Assembly (NCBI RefSeq): GCF_014648655.1
Contig: NZ_BMRN01000025.1
Span: 47,713 to 111,712, forward strand
Direction: 5' to 3'
Source of the DNA: Streptomyces atratus
Lineage (GTDB): Bacteria; Actinomycetota; Actinomycetes; Streptomycetales; Streptomycetaceae
DNA length: 64,000 nucleotides
Shown in pieces: positions 1 through 8,261 of the stretch. A model generated the notes under the pieces. That model was not told the DNA's origin. It saw only the letters and a program-made list of their open reading frames with translations, and did not search any database. Within the stretch, counting starts at the first letter, position 1, and every line of letters begins with the position of its first letter. A program made the position numbers and the translations under genes.

Positions 1-37
1 TCCGCGGGAATCGTGGCCCGACGGGACCGGGAGCGGC

Positions 38-484
38 TCAGACCGTGGACTCGGCCGCGTCGAGCGAGGCCAGGACCTCCTGGATCGGGATACGCCCGTT
101 GGCGACGAGCCGGCCTCCGGAGCGGCGCAGCGCGGCCGCGAGCGGTCCCGCCCACACGTTCTCGTAGATGAGGATCCCGGCAGCGCTGCCGGGTTCGAGG
201 ACCGTGCTCGCCTCGTCGATGTCGTCCTGGCCGAGCAGGCCCGAGGACGCCCCTTCGAACACGGCGAGGTCATCGCCGCCGTCCCCGGTCACCTCGGAGA
301 GTTCCAGGCCCTCGACCGTTCCGTCCTGGTTCTTCCTGACGAAGATCAGATCCATGATCCGGATGATGCCCCGGTCGACCAGGTCGACCAGCAGAGGCAG
401 TCCTTCTCCCGTCATCCGGCTTCCCACCGGGAACTCGATCACCAGGTAGTCGATCGGTCCCGTCTCGTCGCTCTCGCCGCTCAC
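38..484 (-). CDS. DUF6325 family protein
   Basis: This 148-residue acidic protein resembles the small DUF6325/DUF1269-like proteins that are common in actinobacteria; their function is unknown. The N-terminal part, about residues 10-50, has alternating hydrophobic strands (DYLVIEFP, IIRIMDLIFVRK) typical of a ferredoxin-like fold, followed by an acidic middle and an alpha-rich C-terminus. The start is GTG at 484, preceded on the minus strand by GAGGAG with a spacing of about six bases. No signal peptide or membrane segment is visible. It is divergent from the antiporter gene at 743, so the two may share a promoter region. The family call rests on overall character and is fairly sure; no function can be given. 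Confidence 0.75.
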   Translation of the reverse strand: MSGESDETGPIDYLVIEFPVGSRMTGEGLPLLVDLVDRGIIRIMDLIFVRKNQDGTVEGLELSEVTGDGGDDLAVFEGASSGLLGQDDIDEASTVLEPGSAAGILIYENVWAGPLAAALRRSGGRLVANGRIPIQEVLASLDAAESTV

Positions 485-742
485 GCCAGCTCCTCAGAAT
501 CTCGACTGCCCCGGTTCCGCCGGAGACCACGGCTCTGGCCATTGCAACAGCGGGTGGACCGCAGCGCATCTCGGGCATGGACGTGGGTGACCTGGGCCCC
601 GTTGGGCCATTGGACGGACAGCGGCTCGCTCCCATGGCCGAGTGGTGCGAGCCGTATCCCTCCCGTCCGCCGCCGCCACGGATGGTTGTCGCGCGCGGAC
701 GGCCTGCGGGGCGGGCCCGGATTCCTGCGGGGAGGCACAGAC

Positions 743-2512
743 GTGACAGCCGACCAGGTGCTGGTGGGCGTGGGACTCATCGTGGTGCTGGCGGTCGGCT
801 CCCAACTGCTGGCGAGCCGGTTGCGTGTGCCCGCACTGCTGATCCTGCTCCCGGTCGGCTTCATCACCGGGGCACTGACGGACAACGTCAATCCCGAGAA
901 GCTGCTGGGCGTCGCCTTCTCGCCACTGGTCTCCCTGGCGGTGGCGGTGATCCTCTACGACGCCGGACTCGGCCTGGACATCAAGAGGCTCCAGGGCCAT
1001 ACGCGGCGCATCGTGGTCCGGCTGATCTGGCTCGGGGCGCTCCTCACCTGGGTGTCCGCCGCCCTGTTCGCCGTGCCGGTGCTGAACATGTCCAAAGGCG
1101 CGGCCGTGATGCTGGGCGCGATCCTCGTCGTGTCCGGACCGACGGTCGTCGGGCCGCTGCTCAACTTCGTACGGCCGACCGAGCGACTGCAACGCGTCCT
1201 CATCTGGGAGGGCTCCCTGATCGACCCGGTCGGCGGCCTCCTGGCGGCGCTCGTCTTCCATGGCATCGTCGCGGGTGAGCGCCAAGGCATCGGAAGCCGG
1301 CTGGCAGAGTTCTCGGCCGGCACCGCGGTGGGTGTGGTGGGCGGCGTGGTCGGGGCATGTGTGCTGTGGCTGCTGCTCCGTCATGTGCGGCTGAGCGAGG
1401 AATTGACCACCTCGGTGCAGCTCGCCGCCGTGATCGGCATCGCGGCTGCCTGTGACGCGCTCCGAGACGACACGGGACTCATCTCCGCGGTCGTCATGGG
1501 GATGGCCATGGCCAACCTGCCGGACCTGGACATTCCAGCGCGCCGGCCGTTCCTCGACACCCTGGTCTCGCTGATCATCGGTCTGCTGTTCATCTCCATC
1601 TCGGCCACGGTCACCCCGGCCTCCCTCCGACATGTGGTGCTGCCGGCACTCGCCCTGGTCGCCCTCCTGGTGTTGCTGATCAGACCGCTCGTGGCGCTCG
1701 TGGCGACCGCCGGCACCGATGTCCGCGGCGGGGAACGGTGGTTCATCGGGTGGATGGCTCCGCGTGGCATCGTCGCCGCGGCGACCGCCTCCACGTTCTC
1801 GGCCACTCTGGTGACACAGGGCATCGACGGCGCCGAGCGGATTCTGCCCGCCACTTTCCTGGTGATCGTCGCCACCGTCATGCTGTACGGCCTGACGGCG
1901 TTTCCCGTCGCCCGGCGGCTCGGGGTGCTGCGCCCCGCACGGTCCCGGCCGCTTCTGGTGGGCGGTGCGCCCTGGGCGGTCGACCTGGGGCGCGCCCTGA
2001 GTTCGGCTGGTCTGGACGTGCTGATGTGGGCGGGTGCCGGCCGCCAGCGGACGCGGATCGAGGCGGCCGGGCTGCCCCTGGCACCGGGCGAGCTGCTGGC
2101 GGCGGCCACCGGTGCCGGGGCGGAGCTGGAGGGAATCACCGGCGTGCTGCTGCTCACCGAGGACGACGACTTCAACGCACTCGCCTCCATGACCCTGCGG
2201 GAGAGCGTCGAAGGTCCGGTCCACCGCCTCGGGCCGCCCGCCGACAGCCAGGGCGTGATGGCGCCGTACACCGGGGGCGAGGCCCTCTTCGGTGCGGGGC
2301 TGACCGGTCCGGAGCTGGCCCGGCGGTACGAGGCCGGGGCCCGGGTGGTGGCCCACCGGGTCGACGGAGCCGTCCCGGCCGGGTACGACGTGCTGTTCGT
2401 CGTCCGCCCGGACGGGCGGCTCGCCCCGGTCACGAACACCCGCATCCCGACTGCGCATCCGGGAGACGTCGCCGTCCTGCTGAGTCCCCCGTCCAGGCAG
2501 CTGTCGGCCTGA
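743..2512 (+). CDS. Cation/proton antiporter (CPA1 type) with C-terminal nucleotide-binding-like domain
   Basis: This is a membrane antiporter of 589 residues, probably exchanging Na+ or K+ for protons. About twelve hydrophobic segments occupy residues 1-400. The region LLPVGFITGAL is typical of CPA-type exchangers, as are the acidic residues in unwound membrane segments (YDAGLGLD; EGSLIDPVGG). A soluble C-terminal part after about residue 400 (RPLLVGGAPWAVDLGRAL) looks like a TrkA-N/Rossmann fold that could sense nucleotides. The reading frame is open from 542, but GTG at 743 has a GGAGG site seven bases upstream and begins directly with the first membrane helix, so this start was chosen. 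The ion specificity cannot be read from the sequence. Confidence 0.88.
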   Translation: MTADQVLVGVGLIVVLAVGSQLLASRLRVPALLILLPVGFITGALTDNVNPEKLLGVAFSPLVSLAVAVILYDAGLGLDIKRLQGHTRRIVVRLIWLGALLTWVSAALFAVPVLNMSKGAAVMLGAILVVSGPTVVGPLLNFVRPTERLQRVLIWEGSLIDPVGGLLAALVFHGIVAGERQGIGSRLAEFSAGTAVGVVGGVVGACVLWLLLRHVRLSEELTTSVQLAAVIGIAAACDALRDDTGLISAVVMGMAMANLPDLDIPARRPFLDTLVSLIIGLLFISISATVTPASLRHVVLPALALVALLVLLIRPLVALVATAGTDVRGGERWFIGWMAPRGIVAAATASTFSATLVTQGIDGAERILPATFLVIVATVMLYGLTAFPVARRLGVLRPARSRPLLVGGAPWAVDLGRALSSAGLDVLMWAGAGRQRTRIEAAGLPLAPGELLAAATGAGAELEGITGVLLLTEDDDFNALASMTLRESVEGPVHRLGPPADSQGVMAPYTGGEALFGAGLTGPELARRYEAGARVVAHRVDGAVPAGYDVLFVVRPDGRLAPVTNTRIPTAHPGDVAVLLSPPSRQLSA

Positions 2513-2745
2513 TGGCGGCCGTCTTCAGCGGCGCTCCCGGTCGCGCGCCTCGTCGAGGGTTCGTCCCGGTGCAATCCACCATCCGTCCGGCGTCCGGTGA
2601 TCGCCCGATGTGGCCTCGCCGACGCGGCACCCCGGGCTCCCGATGTCAGTGTGATGCGCGAACCGTCCAGATGATGCCGGAACCGGGCCGACCCGCGATG
2701 ATCGGACGGAGGACGCACGGTGCAGAGCAGTCAGGAGGGTCTCGG

Positions 2746-4170
2746 ATGCCCCAGGACACCACCTCGATCCTCCGTACCGCACCGCACGCGACACCAGAAC
2801 AGCGAGCGGCTAGTGGCAAGGCGGCCCGGCGTGGCACGCCACGCTCCAGCCATGCCGAGTTCGAGCCGCCGGCGGACCGGCCGGACCCCCTGGGCATCCT
2901 TGAGGCACAATCCGCGACCAGAGTGCCCGAATTCGTCCCGATCCGCTACGGACGGATGACCGAGTCACCGTTCCGCTTCTACCGGGGCGCCGCCGCGATC
3001 ATGGCCTCCGACCTGGCCACCACCCGGGACTCCGGGATCAGGGCCCAACTGTGCGGGGACGCCCACCTGCTGAACTTCGGGCTGCTGGCCTCGCCCGAGC
3101 GGAACCTGCTGTTCGACATCAACGACTTCGACGAGACGCTGCCCGGCCCCTGGGAGTGGGACGTCAAACGGCTGGCGACCAGCTTCGTCGTCGCGGGACG
3201 GGCGAACGGTTTCACGGACAGGGAACGCGCGGACATCGTGCTGGCCACGGTGAGGTCGTACCGGGAGTCGATGGTCCGGTTCGCCGGTATGCGCAACCTC
3301 GACGTCTGGTACGCGCGGATCGACATCGACGGCCTGCGGACCCTGACGTCCGGACAGCTGGCGAAGCGAGGCCGCAGGAACCTGGCCCGCACCGCGTCGA
3401 AGGCGCGCAGGCGGGACAGTCTGCAGGCCTTCGACAGACTCACCGAGACGGTGGACGGACGGCCGCGGATCGCCGCGGACCCGCCGCTGCTCGTACCGGT
3501 CGCCGATCTGCTCCCGGATGTGGAGCGCGAAGTGCTCCAGGAACTCTTCCGCGGGCTGATCGGGCGCTACGGCCGCAGCCTCCCGTCGGACCGTCGGACC
3601 CTGCTGGCGGACTTCCGGTTCGTGGACATGGCGCGCAAGGTGGTCGGCGTGGGCAGCGTCGGCACGCGTTGCTGGATCCTCCTCCTGCTCGGCAGGGACG
3701 GCGACGACCCGCTCCTCCTCCAGGCCAAAGAGGCCGGCACCTCGGTGCTCGCGCCGCACGCCGGCGCGAGCATCTACCGGCACCAGGGCGAGCGGGTGGT
3801 CGCCGGACAACGGCTGATGCAGGCAGCAAGCGACATCTTCCTCGGCCATGCGCGGGTCGACGGGATGGACGGCCGGCGCCGCGATTTCTACGTACGCCAG
3901 CTGCGCGACTGGAAGGGCAGAGCAGAGCCGGAGGACATGGTGCCGGCCGGCATGCGGGCGTTGGGCGAGGTCTGCGGCACCACACTGGCCCGCGCCCATG
4001 CGCGATCCGGCGACCGGATCGCGATCGCCGCCTACCTGGGGCGCGGCCATGCGTTCGACCGTGCGCTGACGTACTTCGCCGAGAAGTACGCCGACCAGAA
4101 CGAGCGGGACCACCGGGCGCTCGTCGACGCGATACGCGCGGGCCGGTTTCCCTCTGCCGGGAACGCCTGA
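2746..4170 (+). CDS. DUF2252 family protein
   Basis: This 474-residue protein belongs to the DUF2252 family, whose fold and conserved residues suggest a distant link to kinase-like phosphotransferases; no activity is established. Conserved stretches are FYRGAAAIMASDL, the CGDAHLLNFG motif near residue 105, DINDFDET and WEWDVKRLATS, a kinase-like series of His and Asp residues. The start ATG at 2746 is preceded by AGGAGGG at 2733-2739, whereas the frame stays open much further upstream inside the antiporter gene; that upstream part is not coding. It is soluble and carries no signal peptide. It stands alone between the antiporter and the ClC channel gene. Confidence 0.85.
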   Translation: MPQDTTSILRTAPHATPEQRAASGKAARRGTPRSSHAEFEPPADRPDPLGILEAQSATRVPEFVPIRYGRMTESPFRFYRGAAAIMASDLATTRDSGIRAQLCGDAHLLNFGLLASPERNLLFDINDFDETLPGPWEWDVKRLATSFVVAGRANGFTDRERADIVLATVRSYRESMVRFAGMRNLDVWYARIDIDGLRTLTSGQLAKRGRRNLARTASKARRRDSLQAFDRLTETVDGRPRIAADPPLLVPVADLLPDVEREVLQELFRGLIGRYGRSLPSDRRTLLADFRFVDMARKVVGVGSVGTRCWILLLLGRDGDDPLLLQAKEAGTSVLAPHAGASIYRHQGERVVAGQRLMQAASDIFLGHARVDGMDGRRRDFYVRQLRDWKGRAEPEDMVPAGMRALGEVCGTTLARAHARSGDRIAIAAYLGRGHAFDRALTYFAEKYADQNERDHRALVDAIRAGRFPSAGNA

Positions 4171-4382
4171 GGCATCCGACGGCATCACGCGTGCTCACAT
4201 CGGAGGCCCGCCTTTGCCGTTGTGCCCCCGTGGGCGGTGGCCCAAGCGAATGGCCGTAGGGAAATCACCACCCGCACACAGCGGGGGCACCGCGGCCACG
4301 TGACCGCATTGTGCTAACTCCTTGTGGAGGCTTGCGGAACAGCGTGTTCCAGATGGGTTCCGACGCTGAGGAGACAACGATC

Positions 4383-5738
4383 ATGCCGGCCACCACCACG
4401 GCGCCGCCGGACCCCTTCACACTGATCCGCACCCGCGCCTACGTCATGCTCCTCGTGGTGGCGGCGCTTCTCGGAATCCCGATCTCGGCGATGGCGTTCG
4501 GCTTCCTCGCCCTCGTCGACAGACTCCAGTCGCTCACCTACGACGACCTGCCCAGGGCGCTGGGCTTCACCGGCACGCCCTCCTGGTGGCCGGTGCCGCT
4601 GCTCGCCGCGGCCGGCCTGCTGGTCGGGCTGACCGTCCGCCACCTCCCCGGGAAGGGCGGCCACCGGCCCGCCGACGGTCTCGTGAACACGGGGGCGCCC
4701 TCGGCGGTGGAGCTGCCCGGCATCGCATTCGCGGCGCTCGCCTCACTCGGTGTCGGGGCCGTGCTCGGTCCCGAGGCGCCGCTCATCGCGCTCGGCGGCG
4801 GTCTGGCCGTGTACGCGGTGCGTCTGGTCAAGCCCGGCATCAGCCCCAAGGCGAGTACCGTGGTGGGAGCCGCGGGGAGCTTCGCCGCCATCAGCGCACT
4901 GCTGGGGTCTCCGCTCCTGGGCGCCTTTCTCCTGATGGAGGCCTCGGGACTGGCCGGGATGTTGCTCGGGATGGTCCTGGTGCCGGGGCTGCTCGCCGCC
5001 GGCATCGGGGCCCTCATCTTCACCGGTCTCGGCTCATGGACCGGTCTCGGGACGTACTCCCTGGCTCTCCACCATGTGCCCCACGCCGCGGAGCCCGACA
5101 TCGCGCAGTTCGGCTGGGCAGTCGTGCTGGGCCTCGCGGCAGCCATCACCGGCGCGGGCATTCAGCGGCTCGCCCTGTTCCTTCAGGCTCGGGTCGAGCG
5201 ACGGACGGTGGTGGCCACCGTGGTCATGGGCCTGGTCGTCGGTCTGGTGGCTTTCGTGTACGCGCAGGGCACGGGAAGGGACGCATCCGGGGTGCTGTTC
5301 TCCGGGGAGAGCGCGCTCGACCCGCTGCTCTCCCAGAGCGCGGGCTACTCGGTTGCCGCGCTCCTGGTGCTCGTCCTGTGCAAGGCGCTGGCGTACTGCG
5401 CGTCCTTGAGCAGCTTCCGGGGAGGCCCCGTCTTTCCGGCGATGTTCGTAGGAGCGGCGGGCGGGCTCGCGCTGTCCCATCTCCCCGGGCTGAATCCGAC
5501 GTCGGGCTTCGCGATGGGCATCGGTGCGATGTGCGTGGCGATGCTGAAGCTGCCGATGACCTCGGTGCTGCTGGCCACCTTGCTGCTGGGGTCCGAGGGC
5601 CTCACCGTCATGCCCTTGGTGATCGTCTCGGTCGTGGTCTCCTATGTCGTCACGCTCAGGCTCGCTCCGTCATCGGCCGCCCTGCCTCCGGCACCCGACG
5701 CTCCGACGGGTGCCGGCTCCCGACCGGACCGAGGATGA
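4383..5738 (+). CDS. ClC family chloride channel or Cl-/H+ antiporter
   Basis: This integral membrane protein of 451 residues has about ten hydrophobic segments. Family hallmarks are GPEAPLIALGGG at about residues 130-141, corresponding to the GxEGP selectivity-filter region, and FRGGPVFPAMFVGAAGG at about 346-362, corresponding to the GxFxP filter. ClC proteins move chloride or fluoride, often with proton counter-transport. There is no C-terminal CBS pair, so it is the short bacterial form. ATG at 4383 was chosen over the upstream frame start because GAGGAG lies about nine bases before it and the preceding residues are not conserved in character. Its neighbours suggest an ion-homeostasis patch but no operon is evident. 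Confidence 0.88.
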   Translation: MPATTTAPPDPFTLIRTRAYVMLLVVAALLGIPISAMAFGFLALVDRLQSLTYDDLPRALGFTGTPSWWPVPLLAAAGLLVGLTVRHLPGKGGHRPADGLVNTGAPSAVELPGIAFAALASLGVGAVLGPEAPLIALGGGLAVYAVRLVKPGISPKASTVVGAAGSFAAISALLGSPLLGAFLLMEASGLAGMLLGMVLVPGLLAAGIGALIFTGLGSWTGLGTYSLALHHVPHAAEPDIAQFGWAVVLGLAAAITGAGIQRLALFLQARVERRTVVATVVMGLVVGLVAFVYAQGTGRDASGVLFSGESALDPLLSQSAGYSVAALLVLVLCKALAYCASLSSFRGGPVFPAMFVGAAGGLALSHLPGLNPTSGFAMGIGAMCVAMLKLPMTSVLLATLLLGSEGLTVMPLVIVSVVVSYVVTLRLAPSSAALPPAPDAPTGAGSRPDRG

Positions 5739-5754
5739 CGGGCAGGCCGTGGCC

Positions 5755-6192
5755 TCAGGCCCCTTCCTCCTCCTGCGGACCCGCGCAGAGCGCCCAGAGA
5801 ATGAAGACGTTGATGGCGATGAGCACGATGGCCCAGAACGGGTAGAAGGGCAGCCACAGGAAGTTGGCGAGTGCACTCAGGCCTGCGAGCACGATACCCA
5901 CGACGCGTGCCCATGCGGCCCCGGTGAGCAGCGCACAGCCGGCGAGGACTATGACGATGCCCAGAATGAGGTGGATCCAGCCCCAGCCGGTGAGGCTGAA
6001 CTGGAACACATAGTTGCGTGTGGCGACGAAGAGGTTGTCCTTGGCGATGGCGGCGATCCCTTCAAAGATCGCCATCGCTCCGCCGAAGATCATCAGAACC
6101 GCCGCGAAGGTGGTCCAGCCGTACCGGAAGGGATGATGCGAACTCGGGGTGGCGTCGCGCGCCACACTCGGCCCGGTGCTTGCACTGGCCAT
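5755..6192 (-). CDS. DUF7144 family small membrane protein
   Basis: This 145-residue protein has a short polar N-terminus and four hydrophobic segments at about residues 25-45, 65-85, 90-105 and 112-132, as in the DUF7144 membrane proteins of Streptomyces. The first helix begins with GWTTFAAVLMIFGG and the third with GWGWIHLILGI, both characteristic. The minus-strand ATG at 6192 is preceded by CGAGGAGGC. The gene is convergent with the ClC gene and its stop lies only 17 bases from the ClC stop. The function is unknown. The much longer open frame that continues upstream to 7593 is an artefact of high GC. Confidence 0.85.
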   Translation of the reverse strand: MASASTGPSVARDATPSSHHPFRYGWTTFAAVLMIFGGAMAIFEGIAAIAKDNLFVATRNYVFQFSLTGWGWIHLILGIVIVLAGCALLTGAAWARVVGIVLAGLSALANFLWLPFYPFWAIVLIAINVFILWALCAGPQEEEGA

Positions 6193-6338
6193 ATCGGCCT
6201 CCTCGAGTAGCAGAGCAGCCCGGCAGACCCGAGTGGGCCCGCCGAGACCTCCCCGAACAAGCGTGGCACGACAGCACACGGTCAGCAGAACAACCACGTA
6301 CGGCTGTCGCCCATGACACAGCTTTCTCCGATCAGGGA

Positions 6339-6344
6339 TATTGT
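6339..6344 (+). promoter_or_regulatory. Probable -10 element of a leaderless transcript
   Basis: TATTGT lies seven bases before the GTG at 6352. In actinobacteria this spacing places the transcription start on or next to the start codon. No good -35 is seen; TGACAC at 6314-6319 is a weak candidate with a long spacer. Confidence 0.4.
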
Positions 6345-6351
6345 CTCTGTC

Positions 6352-6933
6352 GTGAGAGAATTCGAAGGGGCGGAGCCCGGCACCGTCGACGCCCGGCTCG
6401 CCGCGCGGCTGGGCGAACTGCGTACCGAACGCGGCTGGTCGCTGGATGAGCTGTCCCGGCGCAGCGGGGTGAGCCGCTCCACGCTGTCCCGGCTGGAGCG
6501 CGGCGAGTTGAGCCCGACCGCCTCCCTTCTCGGCAAGTTGTGCACGGTCTACGAGCGGACGATGTCCCGGCTGCTGATGGAGGTGGAGGCGGAACCACCG
6601 CAACTGGTTCCCGCCGCGCGGCAACCGGTGTGGCGGGACGAGGCGTCGGGCTTCGTACGCCGCTCGGTCTCGCCGCCGCACACCGGTCTGCGCGCGGAGG
6701 TCATCGAAGGCACTCTCGACGCCGGGGCCGCCATCGCGTACGAGAACGCGCCGGTGTCCGGTGTGGAGCAGCATGTCTGGGTGCTGGAGGGGACGGTCGA
6801 GATCACCGTCGACGGCACCGTGCACACCGTGCGCAGCGGCGACTGTCTGCGCTTCCGGCTGCGCGGCCCTTCGCGCTTCCACTGCCCGGGGCCGGAGCAG
6901 GTCCGCTACGCACTGATGATCGTCCTGCCGTGA
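6352..6933 (+). CDS. XRE family transcriptional regulator with cupin domain
   Basis: This regulator of about 193 residues combines an N-terminal helix-turn-helix (GVSRSTLSRLERGELSPTAS, near residues 40-60) with a C-terminal cupin (EQHVWVLEGTVEITVDG at about 140-155) that probably binds a small ligand. Such proteins usually repress or activate a neighbouring metabolic gene. An in-frame ATG at 6313 exists but has no ribosome site and adds a poorly conserved-looking extension; GTG at 6352 has a good -10 box immediately upstream, so a leaderless start is preferred. The GNAT acetyltransferase gene follows after 30 bases and is probably co-transcribed, a pairing that recurs in streptomycetes. Confidence 0.82.
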   Translation: MREFEGAEPGTVDARLAARLGELRTERGWSLDELSRRSGVSRSTLSRLERGELSPTASLLGKLCTVYERTMSRLLMEVEAEPPQLVPAARQPVWRDEASGFVRRSVSPPHTGLRAEVIEGTLDAGAAIAYENAPVSGVEQHVWVLEGTVEITVDGTVHTVRSGDCLRFRLRGPSRFHCPGPEQVRYALMIVLP

Positions 6934-6963
6934 ATGTCGTGAAGCCGTGAAAGGACCCGTCTC

Positions 6964-7548
6964 ATGACCGAGATCGTCCCGGTCTCCGGACCCGAACTGA
7001 TCACCTACGCCGATGAGTTGGCCGCCCTCCTGGTGGAGACCGTCGACGGCGGATCGTCGGTGGGATTTCTCGCGCCGCTGGACCGTGACGTGGCCGCCGC
7101 CTGGTGGCGGGAGAGGGCCGGGGCCGTCGATGCGGGACACCTTCAGGTCTGGATCGCCCGGGACGCGGAACGGCCGGCCGGGACCATCGGCCTGGTCCGG
7201 GCTCCGCTGCCGAACGCCCGTCACCGTGCGGAGGTGGCCAAGCTGATGGTCCGTCCGTCGGCCCGCGGCCAGGGTCTCGGCAGGTCGCTGCTCGCCGCCG
7301 CCGAGCGGTCGGCCGCCGAAGCGGGAGTCACACTGCTGGTGCTGGACACCGAGAGCGGCAGTCCTGCCGAACGGCTCTACCGTTCGGCGGGCTGGGCGGA
7401 GTGCGGATCGATTCCGGACTACGCCAGTGACCCGGCGGGGTTCCTGAAGCCGACAACCCTCTACTACAAAGCGGTCGGCTCCGCGCAGAGAGCACCGGAT
7501 CGGCCGGCGAGCCCGTCCACCTCCTCGCAGGCAACACCCTTCGGCTGA
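6964..7548 (+). CDS. GNAT family N-acetyltransferase
   Basis: This 194-residue acetyl-CoA-dependent acyltransferase shows the GNAT core. The strand VAKLMVRPSARGQGLGRSLL near residues 90-109 contains the acetyl-CoA pyrophosphate-binding R/Q-x-x-G-x-G/A motif (RGQGLG), and the C-terminal pattern LLVLDTESGSPAERLYRSAGW is the usual beta-5/alpha-4 region. The residues after about 175 look poorly conserved. A weak AAAGGA site precedes the ATG. It lies 30 bases after the XRE-cupin regulator, which probably controls it. The substrate, an amine or amino acid, cannot be deduced. Confidence 0.85.
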   Translation: MTEIVPVSGPELITYADELAALLVETVDGGSSVGFLAPLDRDVAAAWWRERAGAVDAGHLQVWIARDAERPAGTIGLVRAPLPNARHRAEVAKLMVRPSARGQGLGRSLLAAAERSAAEAGVTLLVLDTESGSPAERLYRSAGWAECGSIPDYASDPAGFLKPTTLYYKAVGSAQRAPDRPASPSTSSQATPFG

Positions 7549-7627
7549 ATCCGTGCGATCGGGATCGTGCCGATCAACTTGCCGGCGTGACAATGGCTGT
7601 GGCAGTCACCCTCACAAGGAGAACCAC

Positions 7628-8116
7628 ATGACGCTGTACGACATCCCCCTGCGTACGCTCACCGGCGAGCCCACCTCCCTGGCCGACTACCGCGGCCGGG
7701 CGGTCCTGTTGGTGAACGTCGCGTCGAAGTGCGGACTCACCCCGCAGTACGCGGGCCTGGAACGACTCCAGAAGGAGTACGCGGACCGCGGCTTCACCGT
7801 GCTCGGCGTGCCGTGCAACCAGTTCGCCGGTCAGGAGCCGGGGAGCGCGGAGGAGATCCAGACCTTCTGCTCGACGACGTACGGCGTCAGCTTCCCGCTG
7901 CTGGAGAAGACCGACGTGAACGGAGAAGGGCGCCACCCGCTCTATGCCGAGCTGACCGGACTCACGGACGAGGACGGCGAGGCCGGTGACGTCCAGTGGA
8001 ACTTCGAGAAGTTCCTCATCTCGCCTGCGGGCGAGCCGGTCGCGCGCCTGCGCCCGCGCACGGAGCCGGAGGCCCCGGAGCTCATCGCAGCCATCGAGTC
8101 CCAGCTGCCCGGCTGA
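7628..8116 (+). CDS. Glutathione peroxidase family protein
   Basis: This 162-residue thiol peroxidase reduces hydroperoxides in the cytoplasm. The catalytic tetrad is visible: Cys35 in SKCGLTPQY, Gln65 in CNQFAGQEPG, and Trp124 with Asn125 in QWNFEKFL. The peroxidatic residue is cysteine, not selenocysteine. A second Cys at 81 (QTFCSTTYG) could be the resolving residue, making this a thioredoxin-type enzyme, as is usual for bacteria that lack glutathione. The start ATG at 7628 has AAGGAG seven bases upstream; the frame start at 7553 has no such support. The gene stands alone and ends before a strong hairpin at 8153. Confidence 0.92.
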   Translation: MTLYDIPLRTLTGEPTSLADYRGRAVLLVNVASKCGLTPQYAGLERLQKEYADRGFTVLGVPCNQFAGQEPGSAEEIQTFCSTTYGVSFPLLEKTDVNGEGRHPLYAELTGLTDEDGEAGDVQWNFEKFLISPAGEPVARLRPRTEPEAPELIAAIESQLPG

Positions 8117-8152
8117 CCGGTTCCCTCCTCGATACCGGACGGCCGCTTTGCG

Positions 8153-8198
8153 CTCGATCGCCGGACGGGCCGGAATTTCAGCCCGCCCGGCGATCGAG
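8153..8198. terminator. Strong inverted repeat, probable bidirectional terminator
   Basis: Two 18-base arms, 8153-8170 and 8181-8198, pair with a single mismatch around a 10-base loop. The arms begin CTCGATCGCCGG. The repeat sits between two convergent genes (glutathione peroxidase and acyl-CoA dehydrogenase), where a shared terminator is expected. It lacks a T-run, as is normal in Streptomyces. Confidence 0.8.
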
Positions 8199-8261
8199 GA
8201 CAGCCGGCGCCGGGGTGCGGGCCGCACGTGCGTGAATCGTGCCCACCCCCCCCTCCCCGCG

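Noticed and set aside
494..2458. Long open frame antisense to the antiporter gene
   Set aside because: Composition is Arg/Gly/His/Gln-rich without hydrophobic or domain patterns; it is the usual mirror frame of a GC-rich gene, and the opposite strand encodes a clear membrane protein.
5755..7593. 612-codon minus-strand frame running from the small membrane protein across the XRE and GNAT genes
   Set aside because: Only the last 145 codons are protein-like; a start with a strong ribosome site at 6192 defines the real gene.
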